DNA from: Ctena decussata | Lineage: Eukaryota > Mollusca > Bivalvia > Lucinida > Lucinidae | DNA length: 64,000 bases | Reading direction: 5' to 3' | Assembly (NCBI GenBank): GCA_963989385.1 | Contig: OZ022503.1 | Coordinates: forward strand, 89,972,638 to 90,036,637 | Part shown: piece after piece, positions 35,341-50,300 of the stretch | How the letters are laid out: each line of letters opens with the position of its first letter | Position numbering within the stretch: position 1 is the first letter of the stretch | Notes under the pieces: generated by a model | Database searches by the model: none | Seen by the model: the letters and a program-made list of their open reading frames with translations, nothing else | What the model was told of the DNA's origin: nothing | Position numbers and translations under genes: made by a program

Positions 35341-38300
35341 CTAGAAAATTTGTATAGCATTACTACATTTATTCATCTATAAGATTGGGGCAGTTTCTCT
35401 CCAAAAATGACCCCAAACGTCCGAGTGTGTGGTCTGGAACATTTTATCAGGCTGCTCTTTACAGTTATGGCCCTTGCTATTAACCCCAACTTTTTGTTTT
35501 GCCACATCATTGATCAAACTGATTTGAAATAAAGCAGGCTGTTGTATCATGACTTGAAGAGTTGCATGTAGTGACAGTTTTTCTGTTGTTTTATTTTTAA
35601 CCGAGTTGTGACCCTTTTTTGACTTTGGCATTCTTTCAAGTTTTGAGCCATTTGATCTAGTGATCTGATTTTTGGTATACTGGTAGATCATCAGTCTCAT
35701 ACAGGTTAGGCTATGCTATGTTCATCATTGACAGTGTTATTGGCCTTTTCAGATGTAATAGGGAAAATCCTGTGCCCATAGCTCCTTCTACAGCTTTGCA
35801 TGGATTGATTTAAAATTTTGCCTGTTGCGTTTAAATGATATGAAGATGTGCATGTGGTTTGGAATTCTTGACTGGACTGCTCTTAACTAAGTTATGACCT
35901 TTTGTGCATAACCCCTATAACATATTTGAGTTGATTTGAAGTTAGATCAGTTGTTTTACCATGACTGGAAGATACACATTTCCTTTGTCATTTTAGTTGT
36001 TCCACTTTCCAGCCTTAGGATTTGTCCAACATTTGAATTGTCAGACCTAAACAGCTGAGCCCAGATGTTCAAAGCATCGTTAGCCTAACAAGCTCTTTAA
36101 GAGGTCAGCTCATTTAGTGTTTTATAAATTCATTACCAAATATATTGATATTTTTTGTTGAAAAAGGTGAGAAAGCTTCTCACATTTTTTCAACAAATAA
36201 TATTGGTGTATTTGAGCAAAATTTCAACAAATAACATTGGTATATTTGAGATATCAATGTTTGAAATTTTAAGGAAACGTTAACTAAAAATGTCATTCAT
36301 TTTGAACAACCGGGCCCTGATGTGTCTGTTTTGACCTATAATAAGCTGTATACATCATTGATAGGGTTATTTCCCTTCCATAAATTAGCCATGCAGTTTA
36401 AGTACTGTACAGCATATGCTTCCACTGGACAAAGGGCTTAAGTATTTGTCATCATGTTAAACCTCACGTGACCCATGGCCGAAGGCCTTTTATTCACTCC
36501 CACTTCCAAATTTTCTTACCTCTGGGCCTGTACCTCTCTGTTAGAGGATCATATGGCATTTTGTGCATTGTGTCCACGTCATCTGGTTTACGAAGTCGAC
36601 TTATGTCATAAGCATTCTGGTCTTCTTCACCTGCAACGTATGAAAAAAACGGATACTGTGCTACTGTGCACTGGGAAATAAATTGGGAAATTTTTTTGTT
36701 TTCCAAAAAAAGTAAAACTATTGCAAACAGTGATTTTTATCAATGTAAAGACGGATTGTGATATTAGCAAATTCAAAAATTTGAAACTTAAGGAATATTT
36801 CCTTTATTTATAAATTAGGAAAGTATTCCAACGAGTTCCTAAGTTTTACAGAACATGAGAACAGAAATTACACTATGTTTACAAAAATATACCTGCAGAT
36901 TCATATGGCAATTTTTCATATACGATGTGCGGGTGGGTGTGATGGGTTGAATATTATAATTCGACAATTTTTAATCTTAATTTGAAACAGCAAGCTTAAT
37001 GCTCTTAGATGCAAAAGAGTGATTCTAATAGGGTCACAAATTGTATGATTCTTTTGAATTTAGTGGCCATTTGAGGCAGTATACATTGAACACAGAATAT
37101 ATTTACTGTACCTGCTCCCTCTTCATTATAGTTGACAATATTCTCTCGTATATCATCCTCCAGCTCGTCATCCAGTCTATATTTCATGGGATCTTGCCTC
37201 CAATTATACCGTACAAACAGGAACACCAGCAGTGCTACAACTGAGGATAAGAGAGCAGATGCTGTCTTTATAGCAGAACAAACAAGAAATTCTGATTACA
37301 TTACAATCTGTTACTTCTGACAGCCTGACGTCTGGTTTTACAGTTTGGAAAGCACTTATTTCAGGTGCAATCAACTCTCAATATCTCAGTCGAAATTCAT
37401 CTCAAACTACTGGTATCTTAATGTAAATTTTTTGGTCCCAGAAAATTTATTTTGAGATATCGGTAGTTTGAAATATTTTGAAATGTAACCAAAAATAGGA
37501 AATGTGTCCAAACTATATTCTTGAATATAAAAGGGTACTCTGCGATATCAGTGTTTGTAACAATGAGAGTCAACTGATCAAAGTTTACAACAAATACTTG
37601 TAAGGGAGAAAGTCATTTGGGGAAGTAAACCATGGGTTTATGGCCCCCGTTTGCTTTTTACCACTCTGCAAATTTACCTCCCCAAATGACAACCTTTACA
37701 ACAGTTATCCCTAATTCAAACCGCTATTAAAGTCTTATACCCACTGTTCTCTGTTCGCATTTCTTCTGTTGCCCTTCCTCTCTGTTACATTACAGAGATA
37801 AAATACAGCCTTAGCAAGATTCAAAACTATGACTGGTGGGTTATGAGTTCATTGTTGTAACTTGTGCCAATTCTGGCTCTAAGTGACTATTAAAAGCATT
37901 TATTCAAAATCTAAAAGAACTGTCTGTTTACAGGATAGCTCACTTGACAGTGCCTTGCTCATCACATAAAAAAATGACAAAAACATCCAGTGTGGATGCC
38001 AATGCTAACACCAGCACAAAGGTGACAACAATAGCTCTTCCTCTATTTTAATAAAGGCAAGTAAAAAATACCTACTCAGTACAATAAAGATGCACACAAT
38101 TATGATAATGATGAAACCAGTAGTTATTCCTGCTGAAGCTGGATCCACAGCCTTCAGTGTGTTACACATGGGGCCAGCCCAGCCGCTGGGACACAGGCAC
38201 GTGAAGTTGGCAGGGTATGGCTTGGGGATACAGGTGGCCCCAACAAAACATGGTCTGTCTCTCTCACAGTAGTCAATAGGTAAACAGTTGTAGCCATCCA

Positions 38301-41300
38301 TGTAAGTACCAGGAGGACACCTGAAAATAATATACTGATCATACATGTATATTGGGACTAAAGTGACTAAGCCTGGGTTTGAGGTTACAAAACTTGAAAT
38401 AATCTCAAACTCAAAATAAAGCACCCTGATTTGCTGCTTCCGAGCATGTGCTTAGTACATTTAAACTTGAAGCATATATCTATCGTGGCACTTTCTGTTC
38501 AGATGTACTGTTTATATTGGATGTCACTCATTCATTGTGTTTAATATAATTTGTATTGTGGGCCGAAGGCCTTTAATTATGAAATAAAATTTTGTTATTG
38601 TCATTGTCATTTTGAGTTTGAGAATGTCCTAAAATTTTATAACCTGCGGGCCAGGGTTGCCACTCATCTTCTACTGCAAAAGTCCCCAACATTTCCAAGA
38701 TTTTTTCCCTGACTTTTTCCAATTTTTCATACCCTTCTATGGATCCAAAATTGGCAGTAAATTGGGACAATTTCATGAAAATCTAATTTTCACAAAATTT
38801 TGTGACTGTGAATTTTTTTGAAAATCTTAAAACCTATTACGAGAATCACAAATTTTAAACTTCACAAATATTTCCTCTAAGGTGGATGGGTGCACCTACA
38901 TGTTTTCCCGCCAGTTGTATGAAGGGAAACAACTTTTTGACTTCCTGTTTGCTTCCCTGGACAATATAACTCTTTGAAAGTGGGATCTACTCATAAAGGA
39001 AAAAATTTGCTCGTAGAAGAGTAAACCCTTTCCTTTAAGAGTAGGCCCCTTTGAGAAGCTAGGGGCAAAAATAGCAGAGTTTTATGCCCTGAAGATGTAC
39101 CTATTCACCTTTTCCTGAAAATACATTCAAGAAAACCTCCCAGTTTCTATTAGCTCCTAACTTACCTGCATTCATGAGTTCCCCACAGAGGTACACAGAT
39201 CATATGCTCTGTGACCCCTTTAGGGCATTCTGCCTCAGCACAGTCATCTCGAACACACCCCATGTACACATTCCTCTCATAGTCTAGTGCCGCAGCATAA
39301 CTCAACTCGTTCTCAGAGTTCTGCATTGGGAACCACTCCCCGTTGAGTCTGATGTCATCTATGCAGGCTGAAGAAAACAAATTGTGTCTGTAAACTAGTC
39401 TAAATTTATGAAGATATATTTTTCTTTTACAAAAAATGATTAACTGAGACTCCATGTGACAATTACAAGGTACCACATTTATCTTTAATATACAGTCAGT
39501 CTGTCTGTGCTCCTTAGGAGCAGTAATATAAGGTCTGCAATGTTTGCCATCTGGGGCCAGATGTTCAAATCATTATTAAGTTCAGAAACTCATTTATAAC
39601 CTTTAATTTTGCAATCTCTGCAGCTGGTGTTGTGCCATGTGGTGGCCGTAAAACATCCCCCCATACATCAGCCAGAGTGCAGTTTATATTTTACTTTCTT
39701 CCTTTGAGATCAGATTTACTCTGTGGACTTGGAATTAATAATTTGTAAAGACTCATATTCTTGACTGATTTTGTTATTGTCTTGAGTCCTTTTTGTATAT
39801 ACTAGTCTTTGAATTGACTGCATATATAAAATTTACAAAATTACAGTTTTTTTTCCCTGCCTTTCTTTGCCAAGTCATTACAGGGTCACTGATGAGGCTT
39901 CGTTAGCTGTAACTATGTGGTCTGATCCATCTTCTTCTTTATAAATGTTTTCATTGGCCTTGAATGAACTCATTTATAATTTTTAAATTTCAGAAAGTTG
40001 TTATTCAAGGATTCATTTAGTGTTCTAGTATACATTGATCAAATGTTCTAATATTTTTCACGAAAAAAATAAAATAAACATGCCTTTTCATTTAAATATA
40101 ATGTCTTACTAACTAATGGTGTTAGTTTTGAACAAAGGGGTCCTTGTTTATAATTTAACCTGCTTCTGATATGAGTCAGACTTATTCAACACATAAATAG
40201 CTGAAGTGTCCAACAACAAAGGGTACATGTAGCTAACATTTTTATACCTGGGCCCAGTTCTTCAAAACTAACGACGTTGTTAGTTAATGTTTCGTTAAAA
40301 TTTCAAACCTTAATATCTCAAATAATGCCAATATTTTTTGTTAAAATGTGAGAAGCCTTTGCAGGGCAAAAGCACTTAACGAGCTTGTTAGGCCAACGAT
40401 GCTTTGAACAAATGGGCCTAGGTATTTAGTTATCATTTTAAGGACTAAACTAATCCTAAGTTTTATGATGTGTTTATGAAAATAACAAAATCATAATGAA
40501 ATATTCCCTGTATCCTCAGCTCCATGTATAAACTTACTTTCTGTCAAGTCTTGTCCTTGAGCAATTGGGTTTTTAGTGAAGACAACATGAGCACCAGCCA
40601 CAATATTATACATCTTCAGTGAAAACAGTTGGTGACCATTCTCTGGGCCCCAGGTCTCGTTGTAGTACCTTCCCTCTCCCCCGTCCATCTTCAACTGGAA
40701 CCATTTGCCAATCCGCTTCATGTACACAGTGTGCCACTGGCCATTGCTGGCTGGAGCATCAACCAATGACAGGACAGCATCACCATCACCCTTCACCTTC
40801 ACATCACCAAGGTTGTAGAAAACTCGTAACCGTCCACCAACCAGCTGTAACATATTTTTATCAAATAATATATCTGATTCATACATAGCCACATATGACC
40901 CTTGTTCAAAAGTCAACCACCGTTTCACTGGGCTACTCCATATATACAAAACACAAAAAAATGTATACAGTATTTGTCTTATGAAATAGTCACCATAAGT
41001 CTCCTATCAGATATGCATTTAGGAAGAAAAAGCAACCAGACCCTTATGTCTACGAGCCTGTATTAGCAATATTGTAAATAAGATCTTTCTTTGAATAAGT
41101 ATTACTTGACTTCAGGATATCAAATATCAGCCTTTTTAATTGGGCAATGGAGAGTTGTTAAGAATGTTATAGAATTTTCTATCTAGCATTAAGATTTCAA
41201 CTTGACAGCCTGTATCTTAAGTCTAACCATACACTTTACCATAAAATTCAAAGTATTGGGACAGATAGGTCTGAACAAACAGTGCAGACCCTGATCAGAC

Positions 41301-44300
41301 TGCAGGAGCAGTCTGATCAGGGTCTCCACTGTTTGCAATTCCCTTCTATCTGCATCTTTTGGAGGCATTACCACATTGCCGTGTCAAGCCAATTTCAATT
41401 TTCAGGACAATTACAGTAATAATTGCAGGTATCCCAATTTTTAATAGTTACTGTATGTCTACAATAACTAAACAAAACTGTACCTCTAGTGTTATGAATT
41501 CTTCAGTATTTGATGGTAGGTGAAGCAGTATCCCGTCTGTGTCTCTCGTCCTAAATCGTAGCTGAATTTCTGTCACTCTTGGTTTCACTTCCTCATTCAA
41601 GAAATCAAACTTCAGAGTCCAGCTCATGTAGCTTGTTACATTTAAGTCTCGGACAGTTGTGGCTGAAAATGGAGTAACACATCAGACATAATTGTACTAA
41701 TTTAGTTAAGTGGCTGAAGCAAGTACAGAGTCTAAGAAACTAAGTTAAACACAATGATGGCAATGTGATTAACAAAACAGCAGCGATACAACAAAACCAA
41801 CAAAGTGGCATGTATGCTCAGCAAAGACTCAGATCAGCCTGGGTCTCTTCCCAGTATGTTCACTTTGCTGTGTGCTTAAAGGTAGCTAAGAGTCTAAGCT
41901 AGACCCCTGCCTACTGGGAAGACTCTGATCAGATTGGGCGGTTTGAGTCTGCTGGGGGCACACGCCACTTTGTTGGTTTTGTCATGTCGTGGCTCAGTAA
42001 TACTGGAAAGTAATCCCAGTGTCATTTTTTATTTGTTATCAGTCAGCAGCTGCACTGACAATCATTTTCCTACAAAAAGAAAATGAAACAAATATATTTA
42101 CCAATTTCACAGTTTTCTTTATCAGGTCCTGCTGGTCTATATCCAGGTTTACAAGTACACTTGTACTGCTTGTTCAGGGCATCAGTCAGCTCACAGATTC
42201 CATGTTTGCCACACCGTGGTCCTTCAAGGGAGCTCACACCACACACTAAATCTTCATCTGGACACCCATTTACATGGTTCTCTCCCTTGGAATATCTTCC
42301 AGTGTATAGATCATACAGCTGAAAATTTGTATAAACATATACATTAGGTGCTACTTACAGAGACACTATTGTAACTCAAAATATGTTTGTGTATAAATCT
42401 TTCATGAATTCACTCAAAAAAAGAAAAGTATGAGAAAATCCTTTTAGGATCCACCAACCCAAGTGACAGATTAAGAACATACATGTATAACCACCAAAGG
42501 AAATATCTGAATAATAATTCAATTTGTACCAGCTCTTGCGGAAGACGGAAAGTGAACACCTCTAGACCTTGCAAGAGCGGCAATGCCAGGTGCCAAGCCA
42601 GCCATGTGGTAGCAAAGATGCTTCTACATTCTGGCCCTAAAAGGGTTGTTGTTGGAAAGAATGCTGATGTTGCCTGCAACCACTGTGGAGTTCCAGGAAA
42701 TAGAGCCGGATGACTGGAGCTGCTTTTATCAACAACGACAGAGGAAGGACGCAGGACGCCCCATGCTGCGGCCATGGTTACATACCATTGAGGTGCGGGG
42801 GAAACACTGTTACGAAAATTGAACAACAATAACAAGTTGTACCAGTCTGTTATAACATCATTCCCCCAAATTTATACTGACAAAAACTTGCTTCCATTTT
42901 GACAGTCAGTTGTGTTTTATATCTAAATCTCCAGACTTCCATGACAGTATGTTTGTCATATGTCATATCTTAAATAAACGAAAAAGATTTATTATAAGTG
43001 CTCAGTTACGGTGTGTTAACATGATCTTTTATCTACATCTTCCCTGAACCTTTAAGGAACAGTTATAGAGGAAAGAACCTTGCAGCAACATGGATACAAC
43101 CACACACATGGCTGTACCAATTTCTATGGAACATCATTGCATCCACATTGATACAATGTCCCTTTAACATAACGTGCTCACTTGATATATGCTTACAAGT
43201 TTGAAATATTAACAAGACCTGTCCACTTACAGAATAGCTCACCTTGCTCATCACATAAAAAAACTTTAACCAAAGCATTCATTGGAGGACAACACAGATG
43301 CAGATGCCAAATGACAAGAGCCGCAACATGACAAAAAAAAAGTGGCATGTGTGCCCAGAGAAGACTCACTCAGCCTGGGCATCTGCCCAGTCTGATCACA
43401 GTCTTTGCTGCTGGCATGGAGGTAGCTTAGACCCTTAGCTACCCTTTAAGCACACAGTGAAGACTCTGATCAGACTGGGCACATGCCCAGGCTGATCTGA
43501 GTCTTCACAGGGTGCACATGCCACTTTGTTGGTTTTGTCATGTTGTGGCTCACGACAATAGCTCTTCCTTATATTTCAAACATGCAAGCTAAGAATGTTG
43601 ACATTTTATTTTGTTTTCCCCAAGTACCGTAATGACTCTAAATATTCGGACAGACAGGTCTGGGCAAATATTGTAGACCCAAATCAAACTGCTCCTTCAG
43701 GAGCAGTTTGAACAGGGTCTACAATGTTTGCCATTCATCAAGCATCATTAGGATGCATTAATGTGTCATAAAATCCACTTTCTATGAATTTTCAAACAAT
43801 AATTGTCAGATTTTCGGCTGTCCGAAATTTTAGGGTCATTACAGTATATACATACCTCTCCGTTATTAATAAGATTTCTGACACAACCATGGAATTTGTC
43901 CTGAGGTAGATAGGGATGGTAGGAGTGATCAGAGTACACTCCCCCTAGTTGTAGATGGGTGTTAACATTCAGGTAGTAGTTCTCGTCCGGTGTGGTACCA
44001 CTCACTTCACATGGAGATCTGTCCACAACTGTGTCTGAACCACTGTCAATTTCAGTCATGTCACAGCGATCCACTATCATTGTCACCTCCTGAAAGAAAA
44101 AAACGATACATCACATTTTCAATTATTAACTGACCTACAAGAAACTTTTACCTCTACTTTTAATTTATTTGCTTACCTTGTACATATCAGCCTGACCTAT
44201 GAAAATTTACCTTCATGCACAGGTGAACAAAGCAGTCTGATTAGTCTCTGTTGTTTGCCAATTAAAATTTTTCAGGAAACACAACAAGAATTGTGCAGAA

Positions 44301-47300
44301 TGCTGTGTCTCACCTGTCGGAGCATTGTCACAAAACAGAGCTAAACCTGAAAACTTGACAAAAGTTTATACCACCAATGCCAATGACACCTGGGGCTGTA
44401 TTTATAAAATGACTTAAGTCGTTGCTATGCTGTTGCTAAGGCGGAATTTCTTTTAAGGAGATTCCCTACAACTATGAAATTTGCTCTGGAGGAACAGTCT
44501 GAAAAAGACTGTTTCTTCAGAGCAAATTTCATAGTTGTAGGGAACCTCCTTCATAGAAATTAAGTCTGTTCCTTCAGAGCAAATTTCACAGTTGTAGAGA
44601 ACGTCCTTCATAGAAATTAAGCCTTAGCAACAGCAAAGTAATACATATGCCTTGCTTCTGCTAGCTGCAGGCAAGACAAAACCCTGACTAGACTGCAACA
44701 TGACCGTATTCATTATGCTGTACTATCCTTTTTTTCTGGGGACGTGGCTCTGGACACTGCACAAACAGTATGGTATCAGTTATTATGACAGAAAACAATG
44801 AAAAGAGATGCATCACCTGTCTGCCCTTTGTCTTAATACACAGCTAAACCAGAACGGTTGATGAAAGTTTACACTGCAGCCAATGACTCTGACAACAGCA
44901 TCAAACGGAAGTCTTGTTTTAGCTACACACAGATGAGACAATACCTGGAGCTCTGATATTTTTTCCAGCATCATTCCTGAACACACACCTGGATAACTAT
45001 GTTTTCAAGGCTGTTTTGAAATGAAACAAAGTGTTACAAAATGAAAAAGAGTTGTAGTTAACAAACAGCCTGGTCATCAGGTCATTTGGTAATTATGACC
45101 CTTTTGCGTTTTGTAACAGCTCTTCTGCTACCAAATGAAAAAGAAAAAGAATCATAGTTACCAAACGACCTGGTCATCAGGTCGTTTGGTAACTATGACT
45201 GGTCATCAGGTCATTTGGTAACTATGACTCTTTTTCGTTTCGTAACAGCTCTTTTTCATTTCGTAACAGCCCATGTATATACATAGTTAACCAGGGATGA
45301 AATATTTGCTTGCAATTTTGATATCCATATTAAAGTTGAGATCAGATTTAAATTTTATAAATTCAGCAATAATGCAATGCACTGCAGCCCTAAAATCTAT
45401 TGTAGTGCCCATCAATACTCACATAGCTCCAGGTAAGATGGTGTTATGAGGATAAATTTGAGATAATTTTTCTTATTTCTCAATGAATAGATATGGTTGT
45501 GACCTCTCACTAGAACTATCTAGGATGACCGTGCTAATGAGGGGTCATAACATATTTTCTTATGGAAAATTAACCCAAAATTATCCCAGCTACCCCTTCT
45601 TATCTGGAGCTCTCTACTGAAACACAAGTGCCTTACATACAGTATCCACATCCAGATCAGAATGCATCTTCTGATTAAGGTCTCTGTTTGGCATACAAGC
45701 TGTACAATTTCATCAAAGCACCTACTGCTAAACATCATCAAGTATAAAAAATAGCCATCAGAGGAGATGGCAAATCCCCCGACCAAAGACCCCCATGGGC
45801 CTTGGTAAAAAGGGTGCACTTCAAAGCACATCTTAGTAATATATTGTCATTCTTTTATGCTTCTGATTGACATTATCTGTTAACAGATGCATGATTATCT
45901 AACACTCAGACTAAAACAGTATGCTTGACTGCTAAAAAGAGGTAATATCTCAAACAGCCACCATATACACAAATGTATAGCATACAATACATTCAACTTT
46001 CAAACGGTGTGAATAAATTCTAAAGTACAAGCCCTACAAACCTAATTTTGAGCTCTCTAGTAAGTGAATTTGGACAAAGAATCCAAATCTGGAAAAAAAA
46101 AAAAAAATTTTTTTTGGGGGGGGGGGGGGGGGGGGGGCGGGGGGGGGAAATGTGGAGGGGTCAGAGAAAGTTAAAAACACTGATAAGATATCACAGCATG
46201 ATCATCGATATTCTAAAAGGTACAAGGTTATTCAAATTCTGGAGCAGGCCAGGGTTATACAGATATGGAGCAGACTCAAACAGCAGCTCAAACTACCAAA
46301 GGGAAATAACTCACAAAGTATGAAAGCAAGAGTTATCATTCATGTATGAGACAAACTGTCATGACCTGTTCTGCATATCTGTGAAGTATCATGAAAATAT
46401 TTCAAAAGGTATCCAAGCTATGGGGCAGACACCTAAAATCATCAAAGGGAAATAACTCCAAAAGTAAGAAAGCAAGAGTTGTCATTCTTGTTCCGACACA
46501 TCATCATGACCTGTTCTACATATCTGTGAAGTATCATGAAAATATTCCAAAAGGTATTCAAGTTATAGAGCGGACACGAAATCACAACTAAAACCATCAA
46601 GGGGAAATAACTCAAAAGTAAGAAAGCAGGAGTTGTCATTCTTGTTCACGACATATCGTCATGACCTGTTCTACATATCTGTGAAGTATCATGAAAATAT
46701 TCCAAAAGGCATTCAAGTTATAGAGCGGACACGAAATCACACCTAAAATGATCAAGGGGAAATAACTCAAAAAGTAAGAAAGCAAGAGTTGTCATTCTTG
46801 TTCGCGACACATCGTCATGACCTGTTCTACACTTCTGTGAAGTATCATGAAAATATTCCAAAGGGTATTCAAGTTACAGAGCGGACACGAATCTGCCAAA
46901 AAATAACCAAACGGGAGATAACTCAAAAAGTACAATAGCAAGAGTTACCATTCTTGTGCGCGACACATCGTCATGACCTGTTCTACATAACTGTGAAGTA
47001 TCATGAAAATATTCCAAAGGGTATTCAAGATATAGAGCGGACAAGAAAGTGTTTACGGACGGACGGACGGACGGACGGACAGACGGACGGACGGACGGAC
47101 GCCAGGCTCATCGCTATATCCCCCGAACCATATCCCCCGAACCTTTCGGTCGGGGGATAAAAATTTAGGCCAGTTGCAGTGATTAGTCAAAATGTACCAA
47201 TAACTAGGGTGATAGTGACTTTAGTTGGCATACTAACCTTGCCTTTCCTGATGATGTCAATATGATGCCAGCGACCGTCATTCAATTTCTGAAGATGTCT

Positions 47301-50300
47301 AATTCCTTTCCTGTCCCTACCATCAACCGTCAAATTAATTGCTCCTGATCCATGGTCAATCTGAAGAGAATAAAAAAAAAATGTGTGCATATATGTACAA
47401 ATTCATCTAAAAGTTATCTGACGTATATTTGTGTGTAGAGTAGAGGGATATAATAATGTTACAGTTCAGAGCTCTAGATAAGAGAGAGTAATTGGTGATA
47501 ATTAAGGATAATTTTCATTATTTCTGCTTTAAAACATACCATGTGACCTCTCATCTGAACCGTCTCGACGAGACAATTCAGATGAGGGGTCACAACATAG
47601 TTTCCATGAGAAATAAGAAAAATTATCCCTAATTATCACCAAATACTCCCTCTTGTCTAGAGCCCTGGGTTACTCGATTGAGAATTATTTTTATCACAAA
47701 CTCCACAGAAATTAGGCAAATGAGCTTTTAATCTATGTATCTTATTTTCCTTTGTTGGTTAGTCTTGATATAACACTAATGACAGTGACATATTACTATA
47801 TCTTATTATTGCATAAATGTTAGTCTCACACGCCATTAACAGGCATATTTTAACACACACAAAACCATGTATTAACAGGGCAACTCAAGTGCAGTTAATG
47901 ACCTGCTTTGCAACTTTCAACATACTTGTTCCAGAGCCACTAAATAGAGGATCTTACATGAGTGCTTATGTATTATTGAATTTATTAAAAGAAGTTGGGG
48001 AAAAAGATAAGATGCAAGGCTATGCCGAGCATCTAATCGGTTTTTCCCGAAAGAGTTTAATAAATTCTATAATACAGGAGCACGAATGCAAGATTCTGTT
48101 TATCATATGACACTAAAATCGTACTTTATTAGCAAATTTTGTACTAAAACGTCACGATTTCGCCATTAGACAACGCGACGTTTTATGGACGTCAACACAT
48201 AACGCTACGACATAATTTGCATATTTAATCCACGAGTGGATTATCGTTTTTAATGCATGGCTTTATTACACTCTCAGATGCGAGGTCATATGATAAATTA
48301 TTGTCACACACAGCTGATCCATTAGCAGCACATATACAAGTATATCTCTGGGCCCAAAAAGCAGATAATAAAAGGAAAATGCATTCATGCATTGACTGTC
48401 AGATGGAGATAAAACATAGTGCCTTATTTTTCAGAAATTTTAACAAATTTTACGCTGGCATTATGCAATAAATAGCTTAAATTTTTTTTCGATGCGTTTA
48501 TGTCTGACAAGTCCTTGGGGACATCTGATGTGGTTTTTCACTTTGTCAATATTCCTTTCATGAATATACCAACATCAATGGGTTAACCTATATTACTAAC
48601 AGAAAACAATCTTCATTTAAACATTCAATATATTGATGTTTAGGCAGCCAACTTACACTTAAAACTGGGTAACCATCTTCCAACCACAGAGCTATATAAT
48701 CTGTTGGGTCGTCCCTCTTAGCCTCTGACACAGGTCCATTGTAGAATATCAGACCACTGGCTCTCTCTGGCAGAATTTCTATACTAGTAACACTGTCTTC
48801 ACATTGTTTAAAGGGGTCAAACAGAGCAAAACCACCTTTAAAACTGTGTCTCGTCATCTGACATCGGGGACCGTCAAACTGTAACCGCTTACCATGATAC
48901 AAACCAGCTTCCTTACAGTCACACCTGAAAATAAAGTAAATTTAAGTAAATTAGTATCATCTCAAGGGAAGCAATTCTCCTCACTTTAACTGATGCTTCC
49001 CTTTTCAATTGGTGTTAACTTTTATAGGATATATCCTTTTTGAAAGAACTGCTTCGTCCAGAGCGCAAACAGGAAGTCACAAAAGCTGTTATCCTTTAAA
49101 ACAAGACATGTCCAAATAGCTCATGTGACAGTGCCTTGACCATCACATACTAACCATACTTAACATAAAAACAGGATGACTGTGTAGTCTGATGAGATGG
49201 CTTATTGTGAGCCATCTCATCTGAATCTACACTGTTTGCAATAGCTTCTAAGAAGGCTTAAGGCGAACGGGTACAGGGGGCCTTACACTTTCAAGGGAAG
49301 CAACTCCACTATTTTCTTTTTTACCTCACTCCTTTTTGGTTTTCAATCCTTACAGGAAAACTCCTCTAACCCCTTTAAGAAAAGCTTCGTGCTCAAACAA
49401 AGCAAACAAGAGTCACAGGAACAGGTTTCTTTTGTAAAAGTGTCAGAAAAGCATAAGGGTGTAACCCATACACATTAAGATTTCATTTTCTACAATGATT
49501 GTTCTATAAAAACTCACATTCAGCAGGAAAACTGTCCTTCTACTTACTTTACATCCCCCCATTCATCCTTGATACAAGTTCCACCATTATAACAATAGCC
49601 TGGAGTACATTCTGGTGGTGATGAGTAATTTGTTGCTGCACACTGACACTCTGCCTTCACTGTGGTCGAGACTCCTATAAACGCCGTGCCGTTGGTGTTG
49701 ACATAATTAGGGTAATCTCCAACAACTAGAATGTTGGAACAGCCGCCAGACTCACATACTTCCCGTAGACACATGTCAATATTCACCATGGAGATTGTTA
49801 TTCCTGCCTCATCTTCAAACTGTAAGAGCAAATAGAAAAATCAATACACAAATGCTATTTTCACCAGAACCTACATATGCTTACTAATTCTGGGTTTGCC
49901 ATTACAAGACAGAATAATTCACAGTTCCGAAACCATGCTTACTTCAACAGGTATGTATCCCTCTATAAGGTTAACATCACAAACTAATTGTGGGACATTC
50001 AATATGTGCAATTTTGTTTGTGGGACTACATCACATGCTAGGTTGTTTTCCACTGGCAAGCTATAAACTTTCCACTGACTTTTGAGTGACATTCTGGGTG
50101 TGGCTTGAAACTACCTTTAATGTAAAAACTAAGGTCAAGTGCCACAATACCCTTTTTCAATATTTTAGTAGTGTAGACCCCAATCAGACGGCCCCTACGG
50201 TCTACATTCTTTGCAGTTATTTCAGTGTGTATATTAGGAACAGAAGAAAAACTAACTACCTTTTGTTTATCCAGAGACACTATACCATCCAGCATACTAG

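Larger units (their letters stand above)
44090..47237 (-). other. Cadherin intron, 3.1 kb, repeat-filled
   Basis: Contains a palindrome at 44444-44640 (GAGCAAATTTCATAGTTGTAGG in both orientations), a GAGCTGTTACGAA-type element at 44985-45295, family C MITE at 45426-45614 and a minisatellite at 46096-47165. No gene other than the bordering exons. Confidence 0.6.

Noticed and set aside
40619..40888. 89-codon plus-strand frame
   Set aside because: Antisense shadow of cadherin exon k.
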